Shown here one piece after another: positions 5,876-11,912 of a DNA stretch of 11,912 bases. Positions within the stretch are counted from its first letter, which is position 1. Each line of letters opens with the position of its first letter. The translations under genes and the position numbers were made by a program. The notes beneath the pieces were generated by a model. The model was not told the DNA's origin and did not search any database. It saw only the letters and a program-made list of their open reading frames with translations. This DNA comes from an uncultured Clostridia bacterium (GTDB taxonomy: Bacteria > Bacillota > Clostridia > TANB77 > CAG-508): positions 1 through 11,912 of the forward strand of contig CAPNAQ010000025.1 of NCBI GenBank assembly GCA_948663505.1. The letters are read 5' to 3'.

Positions 5876-6364
5876 CTAGTTTACATTGTTATTATTATTT
5901 CTTAACCATGATACTGATAATTTACTTTTTATTTCTTCTCTTGCCATTTCATTTGTAATTTCATAGTTTGAAGGTGCAACTAAAAATATTGAATTAGATA
6001 CCTTTTGAATATAACCATCTAATGCATACACCCCACCACTAATAAAATCTACAATTCTTCTTGCTACATCTTTATTTACATATTCAAGATTAACAATTAC
6101 AGATTTCTTTTCTTTTAAAAAACTACAAATTTCGTCAGATTGCTCAAATGAAGTTGGTTGAGATATTATCATTTTTATAGCTTGACTTTGAGCTTGTGGC
6201 ATAGCAACAACTTTATTGTTCTTTCTTCCAAATAATTTTTTATCTTCAACTACTTCTTCGTCTTCATCTTCATACTCATATACATTCTCATCTTCATATT
6301 CTTCTTGGTCTGCTGAATCCATTCCAAATAAATCCCAAACCTTATTCATTAATGCTCCAGACAT
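5876..6364 (-). CDS. sepF: Cell division protein SepF
   Basis: SepF binds the membrane and FtsZ and helps anchor and align FtsZ filaments at the septum. It is 162 aa. The first 14 residues (MSGALMNKVWDLFG) form the amphipathic membrane-targeting helix. Residues 16-45 are a very acidic, Tyr-containing linker, and 50-152 are the SepF core (KMIISQPTSFEQSDEI, then VIVNLEYVNKDVARRIVDFISG and VSNSIFLVAPSNYEI). It ends in an Asn-rich tail. AGGAGG lies about 9 nt before the ATG, and a TTGACA promoter lies 43-71 nt upstream. The order sepF-divIVA is conserved in Gram-positives, but the genes usually beside them (yggS/ylmE, ylmG, ylmH) are absent here, so this looks like a reduced cluster. Confidence 0.95.
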   Translation of the reverse strand: MSGALMNKVWDLFGMDSADQEEYEDENVYEYEDEDEEVVEDKKLFGRKNNKVVAMPQAQSQAIKMIISQPTSFEQSDEICSFLKEKKSVIVNLEYVNKDVARRIVDFISGGVYALDGYIQKVSNSIFLVAPSNYEITNEMAREEIKSKLSVSWLRNNNNNVN

Positions 6365-6406
6365 AAAAATAAACCTCCTAAAATTCTTTCGTTATTATTT
6401 GTTACT

Positions 6407-6435
6407 AGTATCTACTTTTTTTTTCAAAATGTCAA
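6407..6435 (-). promoter_or_regulatory. Promoter for sepF-divIVA
   Basis: Minus strand: perfect -35 TTGACA (6430-6435), 17-nt A-rich spacer, -10 GATACT (6407-6412, 4 of 6 matches). The start would fall near 6400, giving a leader of about 36 nt that includes AGGAGG. Confidence 0.75.
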
Positions 6436-6470
6436 TAGTTTTTTTAAATGTAATTTTTTTTTAATATTAT

Positions 6471-6490
6471 TGTAATATTTTTGTAATATT
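6471..6490. promoter_or_regulatory. Tandem TGTAATATT repeat upstream of the sepF promoter
   Basis: Two copies of TGTAATATT start 11 nt apart (6471 and 6482), about one helical turn, 35-55 bp upstream of the sepF -35 box. The first copy is also part of a 7-bp A/T dyad (6463-6479). Similar words lie upstream of rsmD. Binding by a regulator is speculative. The dyad has no G/C and is not a credible terminator for the upstream gene. Confidence 0.25.
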
Positions 6491-6500
6491 AAGTTATACT

Positions 6501-7742
6501 TTATTCAACTTTACTTAAATCAGGATTTAATACCAGTTCATCATATAAAGATAGCTTTCTCATTGAATTTATTTGTGTTTTAGTAAATCCTAATTCTTCT
6601 AATTCACTTGTTTTATAATTAGAAACTACAGAATATTTTTCATTTTGTTTACCAACTTTTATCAATATTTTACTTAAATATCCTGCTCTATTTCTTACAA
6701 CATAATTAAGACCATCAATCTCTACTATAGCTTGATTTGGAACTTTTAATCCTGTTGAACTCCACCATATTAGACCAAAAGAAATTTTTCTATAATTTGT
6801 CAATTCATCTATTCTTCTGTCGATTTCTAGCACAAGCAGTGTCTCATCTTCATTCTCCTGAGATAAATATACGATATTAGCATTAATTATTTCATTATTA
6901 GATAATCTAACTTGTACTTTACCTCCTATTTTAGCTTGTTTTGCTTCTTCCGACTTTGATATTGTAGCAATATAACACTTAAAGTTATTTATTATTTTTC
7001 CACATTCATTATTTGTGGCAATTATTTGACCTGTTTTTAATTTTAAACTTTCTAAAAAATCTTTGCTTAATGTTGAAAAATTATTTGGAGATAATGTCTC
7101 TTCTAAGCCATCTACTTTATATGAAACTATTCCACTAACTGGTGCTGTTATATATTCTGCTCCTGAATTAAGTTGTGTTTCTAAATTTGTTCTTTGTGTA
7201 TAAAGTTTCTCTAAAAATGAACCTGCTGCACTTTGACTCCCAACCATTTTTGCTTTTTTTGTTACTAAATTATTTATCTCTTTTTTATATTCAGTCATTT
7301 TTGAAACATCTGTTATATTACTTAATATTTGAACTTTTTCATCTATTTGGTTTTCTATTAATTTAACATCAGGTAAATATAAATCTGATTGACCTCCTAA
7401 TGCTTCCTGAATTTTCACGTCTAATTCAGCAATTTTATCAATTAATTCATTTTCATTTTTACTATAATACCTATATATTGACTCTCCTTTTGATGTCTTT
7501 TCTCCCTCTGTTTTTATTTGTTCCATTCCATTTTTGTAATTATTTCCTTTAACAACTTGTTCATCTCTAATTATATATCCTATATCTGTCTCTTCTAAAT
7601 ATAAAGTTCCTTCTTCAACAGTAAATTTATTTGTTGGCTGTTTTATTAATAAATAAACTGCATATATTAAATATATTGTTACTATTAAAAATGTTATATA
7701 TATAATTGATTTTTTTACATTCTTTTTATTATTAACTTTCAA
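6501..7742 (-). CDS. HlyD-like membrane-anchored protein
   Basis: A 413-aa protein with one N-terminal membrane anchor (about residues 12-33) and the rest predicted outside the membrane. Order of parts: a beta-rich start (40-65), a helical hairpin region (95-190), a barrel-sandwich/lipoyl-like motif (ITAPVSGIVSYKVDGLEE, 198-215), then beta-rich domains to the end. This is the layout of HlyD-type adaptor proteins, which in Gram-negatives join inner-membrane pumps to the outer membrane. Clostridia carry a related protein beside sepF. No ABC or MFS transporter gene is in the window, so its partner and role are unknown. The start codon is TTG, supported by AGGAGG 6 nt upstream. It follows miaA by 17 nt, so it is probably the last gene of the mutL operon, and sepF has its own promoter downstream. 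Confidence 0.85.
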   Translation of the reverse strand: MKVNNKKNVKKSIIYITFLIVTIYLIYAVYLLIKQPTNKFTVEEGTLYLEETDIGYIIRDEQVVKGNNYKNGMEQIKTEGEKTSKGESIYRYYSKNENELIDKIAELDVKIQEALGGQSDLYLPDVKLIENQIDEKVQILSNITDVSKMTEYKKEINNLVTKKAKMVGSQSAAGSFLEKLYTQRTNLETQLNSGAEYITAPVSGIVSYKVDGLEETLSPNNFSTLSKDFLESLKLKTGQIIATNNECGKIINNFKCYIATISKSEEAKQAKIGGKVQVRLSNNEIINANIVYLSQENEDETLLVLEIDRRIDELTNYRKISFGLIWWSSTGLKVPNQAIVEIDGLNYVVRNRAGYLSKILIKVGKQNEKYSVVSNYKTSELEELGFTKTQINSMRKLSLYDELVLNPDLSKVE

Positions 7743-7759
7743 TATGCCCTCCTACATCT

Positions 7760-8677
7760 TTAATTTAAAAATTTTAAAATAAAATCAACATTTGTTTCAA
7801 CATCATTTGCTCCATCTATCCAAATAGTCTCTTTATTTTTTCTAAACCAAGTCAATTGTCTTTTTGCATATCTTCTAGTCTCCATCTTTAGTTTTTCAAT
7901 CATCTCTTCTTTGGTGTAAAGTCCATTAAGAAAATCTACCACTTCTTTATAACCTAGACCTTGCATAGCCGTTGGAAAAGAATCATATTTATTAAAAATA
8001 TATTGCACTTCTTGAATTAAACCTTGTTCAATCATAATATCTACTCTTTTATTAATTCTATCATATAAAACTTGTCTATCCCAATTTATTGCAAATACTT
8101 TATAATCAAATTCAACAGGATTTCTTCTCGACTCTGCTTCTTGCTCTGTTTTAGTTTTCCCTGTTGAATGGAAAATTTCTAATACCCTCATTATTCTTTT
8201 TTTATCATTTTTACTCACTTTTTCCATAGCTTTAGGATCTATTTCTATTGCCTTTTTATATAATATATGTAAACCTTGTTCTTCAACTATCTCCTGTAAT
8301 TCATTTCTATATTCTTCATCAATATTTATATCATTATAGTCTATTTCATATATTAAACTATCAATATATAACCCTGTTCCACCTACTATTATTGGAACTT
8401 TACATTTTGATATAATTTCTTTTATAGCCTTTTTTGCATCTAACTTAAATTGTGCTACACTATATCTTTCATTAGGCTGTACAAAATCTAAAAGATAATG
8501 TTTTATTCCTTGCATTTCTTCTTCTGATGGTTTTGCTGTTCCTATGTTCATTTCTTTGTAGACTTGCATTGAATCTGCTGAAATTATTTCTCCATTTATT
8601 TTTTTTGCGAGTTCTATTCCTGTGTTTGTTTTTCCTGACGCTGTAGGTCCACATATTACTATAACTTTTTCCTTCAT
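7760..8677 (-). CDS. miaA: tRNA dimethylallyltransferase MiaA
   Basis: This enzyme attaches a dimethylallyl group to N6 of A37 in tRNAs reading UNN codons, the first step to ms2i6A. It is 305 aa from the chosen start (307 from the ATG at 8683), the normal length. From the chosen start the P-loop GPTASGKT is at 10-17, the DSMQVY substrate-binding motif at about 35-40 and GGTGLY at about 99-104. The tRNA-contacting C-terminal part contains QGLGYKE and RYAKRQLTWFRK. I chose the second ATG because GGAG lies 8 nt before it but only 2 nt before the first. It sits in the mutL operon, as in many bacteria. A 29-nt palindromic element lies between it and the preceding gene. Confidence 0.95.
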   Translation of the reverse strand: MKEKVIVICGPTASGKTNTGIELAKKINGEIISADSMQVYKEMNIGTAKPSEEEMQGIKHYLLDFVQPNERYSVAQFKLDAKKAIKEIISKCKVPIIVGGTGLYIDSLIYEIDYNDINIDEEYRNELQEIVEEQGLHILYKKAIEIDPKAMEKVSKNDKKRIMRVLEIFHSTGKTKTEQEAESRRNPVEFDYKVFAINWDRQVLYDRINKRVDIMIEQGLIQEVQYIFNKYDSFPTAMQGLGYKEVVDFLNGLYTKEEMIEKLKMETRRYAKRQLTWFRKNKETIWIDGANDVETNVDFILKFLN

Positions 8678-8696
8678 AACCATATCTCCAATTTTA

Positions 8697-8725
8697 TGTC
8701 CAAAGGGGACGTTTCTTTTTGGACA
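8697..8725 (-). repeat. 29-nt palindromic element abutting a stop codon, upstream of miaA
   Basis: Read on the minus strand, the element starts directly after the TAA of the small membrane-protein gene. It has perfect 8-bp arms TGTCCAAA/TTTGGACA around a 13-nt centre containing GTCCCC. It is the same length as the element at 1149-1177, shares the 14-nt junction AATAATGTCCAAAA and agrees at 22 of 29 positions. It ends 14 nt before the first possible miaA start, so it lies in the miaA leader. Confidence 0.6.
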
Positions 8726-9139
8726 TTATTTATTTATAATTCTGTGTTGTACTTCTGCAAAGTAATTTGTTTCAAATATTACTAATAACACAATTATTAT
8801 TAATACTATTATTATAGTTTTTTGCATTCCTTCTTTTTTTATTTCATCATTATTTATCTGCTCTATTTTTCTAAATATATATGGTAATATTATATAACTA
8901 TTTACAATTGTAAACAAAATTACAAATACTGTTCTTATTACTTTCATCGCTTCTTGATTATTATATGTTAAGCCTATTTTTGATATTGTATATATTATAA
9001 ATGTTATTATATATACTATTATTATTCCACCTACTATAAATTTGATTTTTTTACTATTGTCCATATTTCCTAAACTTTGCCATGTCCATGCTAAAAGTAC
9101 TAAAAATAATATTATTATTGCTATTACTACAATTATCAT
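8726..9139 (-). CDS. Small membrane protein of unknown function
   Basis: A 137-aa protein made of four predicted membrane helices (about 1-19, 32-53, 68-89, 107-124), joined by short charged loops. The one between helices 3 and 4 (RKIEQINNDEIKKEG) is the longest. I see no catalytic or transport motif and do not recognise a family. The ATG is preceded by GGAAGG about 9 nt upstream and lies 18 nt after the mutL stop, so the two are probably co-transcribed. Because it sits in the mutL-miaA unit its function may simply be unrelated housekeeping. The codon pattern matches the neighbours, which argues that it is a real gene. Confidence 0.75.
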   Translation of the reverse strand: MIIVVIAIIILFLVLLAWTWQSLGNMDNSKKIKFIVGGIIIVYIITFIIYTISKIGLTYNNQEAMKVIRTVFVILFTIVNSYIILPYIFRKIEQINNDEIKKEGMQKTIIIVLIIIVLLVIFETNYFAEVQHRIINK

Positions 9140-9157
9140 TATTAGTGTTCCTTCCTT

Positions 9158-11476
9158 TTATTTTCTTGCAAATTTTCTTTCTATATCATATTTACTCATT
9201 TTTATTGCTGTTGGTCTTCCATGTGGACATGTGAATGGATTTGGTAATTTTAATAGTTTGTCCATAAGACTTTCTACTTCTTCTTTTGTTAAAACCATAT
9301 TAGCTTTTACTGCTGCTTTACATGCTACTGTTGCAATAAATTTTTCTTCTTTTTCTTGTTTTGCCGTTCTTGCTACTGTATTTATTTCGTCAATTGTTTC
9401 TAAAAATAGTTCCTTTGTATCTAAGTCAATACATATTGTTGGAACTCCTGTTACTTTTATTGTGTTTTCTCCAAATTCTTCTAAAGAAAATCCTGCCTTT
9501 TCAAACATGTTTATATTTTCTTTTGCTATGTCCATTTCTTTATGTGTTAATGTTACTATATCTGGTAATAATAGCATTTGTGAGTCTTTTGTATTTTCAT
9601 TATAATAATTATTTTTTACTTTTTCATACATTATTCTTTCATGTGCTGCATGTTGATCTAATATATACATTTCTCTGTCAATTTCAATTATTATATATGT
9701 GTTAAATACTATTCCTATAAATTTGTAATTTGGTTTATTATACTTTTCATTTTTTTCAAATATAGAGATGTTATCTTCAACTATATCAGTTGCTGTTACT
9801 TTTTGTTTTTCTTTTTGAATCTCCTCCTGAACTTGTACTGTTTGTGTTCCAAATAGTTTCTCATACATTTTATTAAAGTCTTGTGTTGACATTTCTGTTT
9901 CTTTTGTATTTTGTAGTTCTTCTATTTGTTTTTGTATTTTTTCAATTCTGCATTCCAACTCTGTTTTCTCTGAATTATCTTTATTTTCAGTCTCTAATAT
10001 TTTATTTTCTGTTTCTACTACCTGATCTTTATCTTCTGCTATCTGACTTCTAATTTCTAAATTTTCCTCTTCTTTACTTTTTGAAATATATGTATCTTTC
10101 TCTTCCATCACAACTAAGTTCGAATCATTTTGTTCTTTCATTTTTAAATAATCTGAATTTAGTTTAATATTTGGATCATGTTCAACTTCTTTTTGAATTC
10201 CTTCTTGTAATTTTTTTAATTGTTCTAATACATCAGCAGTATTTATTGGTCCACCTTGTCCAACATTTATATGTGAAGTATTACTTTCATTTAGTGAATT
10301 AGTATTATATGTAGTTTTACTACTTTTTTGTTTATATAACTCTTCTATTATATTATTTGTCTTCATTTTACTTTCTTCATCATTATAATCTTCTATTTTT
10401 CTTGTATCATTTTTTCTAAAATCAAATAATCCTGTATACTCCTCTTTATTATCTAAAATTCGAGTATCTTCTGTATTCGCTACTAATTCCGCTTTTAATA
10501 GTGTATCTTTTATTGCATGATATATTGATTGAAATATCTTGTTTTCTTCTTCAAATCTTACTTCTAATTTTGCTGGATGTACATTTACGTCAACTTTTGA
10601 TGGATTCATTTGTATGTTTATTACTACAAATCCGAATTTTCCTATTGGAATTAATCCTTTATATGCTTGTTCTGTAGCTGATGCTACTGTTTTATCCTTT
10701 ATATATCTTTTATTTACAAAAAATAGTTGATTTGTTCTATTTGATCTTGCAATTTCTGGTTTTCCAATAACTCCTGAAATTTGCACATCTTCATATGTAT
10801 AATCAACTGGCAATATGCCATTAGCTACATCTTTCCCATATATGCTGTATATTACACTTTTTATGTCACCATTACCATTTGTTTGAATCACTGTTTTGCC
10901 TGTATTTATTAATTTTATTGCTATATTAGGATTTACTAATGCTATTCTTGTTATAACATCTTCTACATATCCTGATTCTGTATAATCCTTCTTTAAAAAT
11001 TTATATCTTACTGGTGTATTAAAAAATAAATTTTTAACTGTTATTGATGTTCCTATTTGACATCCTATTTCTTGTTTGTTTAAAATCTCTCCTGCTTCTA
11101 CTTCTATTTTGTATCCTGTTTGTTGTTCTGATGTTTTTGATATCATTTCTACATTTGCTATTGCTGCAATACTTGCTAATGCTTCTCCTCTAAACCCCAT
11201 TGATGTAACTAAATTTAAGTCTTCTGCTTTTCTTATCTTACTTGTTGCGTGTCTTTCAAACGCTATTTCTAAGTCATCTTGTGCAATTCCTTTTCCATTG
11301 TCTGTTACTCGTATATATGATATTCCTCCATTTTTTATTTCTACTGTTATATTATTTGCTCCTGCATCTATAGAGTTTTCTACCATTTCTTTTATTACTG
11401 ATGCTGGTCTTTCTATTACTTCTCCTGCTGCTATTTGGTTTATTGTTAATTCATCTAATAATACTATATTTCCCAT
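9158..11476 (-). CDS. mutL: DNA mismatch repair endonuclease MutL
   Basis: MutL is recruited by MutS to mismatches and nicks the new strand. It is 772 aa. The N-terminal GHKL ATPase contains ENSIDAGA (33-40), DNGKGI (59-64) and GFRGEAL (94-100), followed by the transducer domain (about 215-330, with NPSKVDVNVHPAK at 291-303). Residues 335-580 are a long, charged, low-complexity linker, longer than usual. The C-terminal domain carries the metal-binding endonuclease motif DQHA-x2-E-x4-E (607-618), ACKAAVK (718-724) and CPHGRP (750-755), so this is the nicking type found in bacteria without MutH. The ATG has AAAGGG about 9 nt upstream. mutS is not in the window. Upstream lies a decayed gene whose promoter may now serve mutL. 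Confidence 0.97.
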   Translation of the reverse strand: MGNIVLLDELTINQIAAGEVIERPASVIKEMVENSIDAGANNITVEIKNGGISYIRVTDNGKGIAQDDLEIAFERHATSKIRKAEDLNLVTSMGFRGEALASIAAIANVEMISKTSEQQTGYKIEVEAGEILNKQEIGCQIGTSITVKNLFFNTPVRYKFLKKDYTESGYVEDVITRIALVNPNIAIKLINTGKTVIQTNGNGDIKSVIYSIYGKDVANGILPVDYTYEDVQISGVIGKPEIARSNRTNQLFFVNKRYIKDKTVASATEQAYKGLIPIGKFGFVVINIQMNPSKVDVNVHPAKLEVRFEEENKIFQSIYHAIKDTLLKAELVANTEDTRILDNKEEYTGLFDFRKNDTRKIEDYNDEESKMKTNNIIEELYKQKSSKTTYNTNSLNESNTSHINVGQGGPINTADVLEQLKKLQEGIQKEVEHDPNIKLNSDYLKMKEQNDSNLVVMEEKDTYISKSKEEENLEIRSQIAEDKDQVVETENKILETENKDNSEKTELECRIEKIQKQIEELQNTKETEMSTQDFNKMYEKLFGTQTVQVQEEIQKEKQKVTATDIVEDNISIFEKNEKYNKPNYKFIGIVFNTYIIIEIDREMYILDQHAAHERIMYEKVKNNYYNENTKDSQMLLLPDIVTLTHKEMDIAKENINMFEKAGFSLEEFGENTIKVTGVPTICIDLDTKELFLETIDEINTVARTAKQEKEEKFIATVACKAAVKANMVLTKEEVESLMDKLLKLPNPFTCPHGRPTAIKMSKYDIERKFARK

Positions 11477-11564
11477 TATTGAATACCCTTTCCTTATCTT
11501 TTTGTTGTTTTTATAAATTTTCTTATATTCTTAGTTTTGGTCTTTTGAAATTGTTTTCTATTTT

Positions 11565-11776
11565 TTATGTTTGAATCTTACTTTCTATATATTCTTTTGC
11601 TGTTCTTCGTATTTCTTCCATTTTTTGTTTTGTTTCATTATTTTTATACTCAATTCTATCAAATAAAATATCTATATAATTCATATCTTTAACATATTGT
11701 ATGAAATACATCCATCTTCTACATTATAATTTTTTAAATACTCTTTAAATACTTTTTCAGCTTTTTGAAAATCCAT
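11565..11776 (-). pseudogene. Remnant of an HD-domain phosphohydrolase gene
   Basis: From an ATG at 11776 a 31-codon frame reads MDFQKAEKVFKEYLKNYNVE and so on, and stops at 11681. In another frame, from about 11710 to the TAA at 11565, the sequence reads YVKDMNYIDILFDRIEYKNN followed by ETKQKMEEIRRTAKEYIESK. From memory, these match the first and last parts of clostridial HD-domain proteins of about 190 aa, which start with a FxKAEKxFKxYLxNY-type helix and end with DRIDYKNEETKEKMEKIR-type helices. The middle, with the metal-binding H...HD...D residues, is gone and the frames no longer join. I read this as an internal deletion of more than 100 codons near 11700. The family call is from recall and has not been checked by search. 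Confidence 0.6.
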
Positions 11777-11803
11777 AAATTGTTTTAACCTTTCTATGTC
11801 ATC

Positions 11804-11832
11804 ATATTATCATAAGTTTATAATTTTTACAA
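11804..11832 (-). promoter_or_regulatory. Promoter-like sequence upstream of the HD remnant and mutL
   Basis: Minus strand: TTGTAA (11827-11832), 17-nt spacer, TAATAT (11804-11809, 4 of 6 matches to the -10). It lies about 28 nt before the remnant's ATG. The 88 nt between the remnant and mutL hold no convincing promoter or terminator, so transcripts from here could run into mutL. Confidence 0.45.
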
Positions 11833-11850
11833 TACTATATTTCTTTGTTT

Positions 11851-11903
11851 AAATTTCAGTTTTTATTTTCTAAATAATATATTTTTTGCAAAAACCGAAA
11901 CTT
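11851..11903 (-). repeat. Long imperfect inverted repeat upstream of the HD remnant
   Basis: The arms 11851-11864 and 11890-11903 pair over 14 positions around a 25-nt loop. As minus-strand RNA every position pairs, counting two G-U wobbles; as plus-strand RNA two positions would be A-C mismatches. It may end transcription of a gene beyond the window edge, but the U-run after it is short. The rest of 11833-11912 shows no gene. Confidence 0.35.
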
Positions 11904-11912
11904 AAATATTTT

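Noticed and set aside
6463..6479. AT-only 7-bp dyad after the HlyD-like gene as a terminator
   Set aside because: It has no G/C pair and no U-run in the direction of transcription, so it is too weak to call.
8472..8654. Minus-strand 60-codon frame inside miaA
   Set aside because: It is an alternative frame within the P-loop region of miaA; the Arg/Lys/Asn-rich product shows no features.
9042..9705. Plus-strand open frames opposite mutL and the small membrane protein
   Set aside because: They are antisense to mutL's conserved C-terminal motifs and the TM gene, with no ribosome-binding site or promoter.

Overview
The window is very AT-rich DNA with ordinary bacterial gene structure: purine-rich Shine-Dalgarno sites, TTGACA/TATAAT-type promoters, TGG for tryptophan and TGA used only as a stop. 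The gene content (MutL with an endonuclease domain, SepF, DivIVA, a four-to-five-TM SpoIIIE/FtsK) points to a low-G+C Gram-positive, most likely an uncultured gut-type member of the Clostridia. Nearly everything lies on the minus strand, whose coding strand is purine-rich. The one exception is a 73-codon gene on the plus strand near the middle.

Reading in the direction of transcription (right to left), the window opens with the remnant of an HD-domain phosphohydrolase gene (11565-11776) behind a promoter-like sequence. Next is a likely operon: mutL (mismatch repair), a small four-helix membrane protein, miaA (tRNA modification) and a HlyD-like membrane-anchored protein (11476 to 6501). A strong promoter then starts a division pair, sepF and divIVA (6364 to 5340). 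A two-way terminator separates this pair from the plus-strand mini-gene (5051-5272), which has its own promoter and terminator. On the other side, a divergent promoter drives rsmD (16S rRNA methylation) and a coiled-coil protein (4842 to 3750). These are followed by ftsK (DNA translocase) and a large coiled-coil protein of unknown function that runs off the left edge.

The main points of interest are as follows. (1) The 73-codon plus-strand gene is packed with perfect inverted repeats from its leader to its terminator. At least eight successive hairpins, several of 8-9 bp, fall in about 310 nt, and its base composition is unlike its neighbours'. It looks like a coding RNA that is also a structured RNA. 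(2) The divIVA ribosome-binding site is separated from its start codon by a perfect 8-bp hairpin that also holds two three-codon ORFs. (3) Two related 29-nt palindromic elements sit exactly against the stop codons of two unrelated genes. (4) An HD-domain gene has decayed just upstream of mutL, leaving its promoter-like region in place.

The genes fall into two functional groups. One is division and chromosome segregation (sepF, divIVA, ftsK, and possibly the two coiled-coil proteins). The other is information maintenance and translation (mutL, miaA, rsmD). No mobile-element genes, tRNAs, rRNAs or CRISPR arrays were seen.
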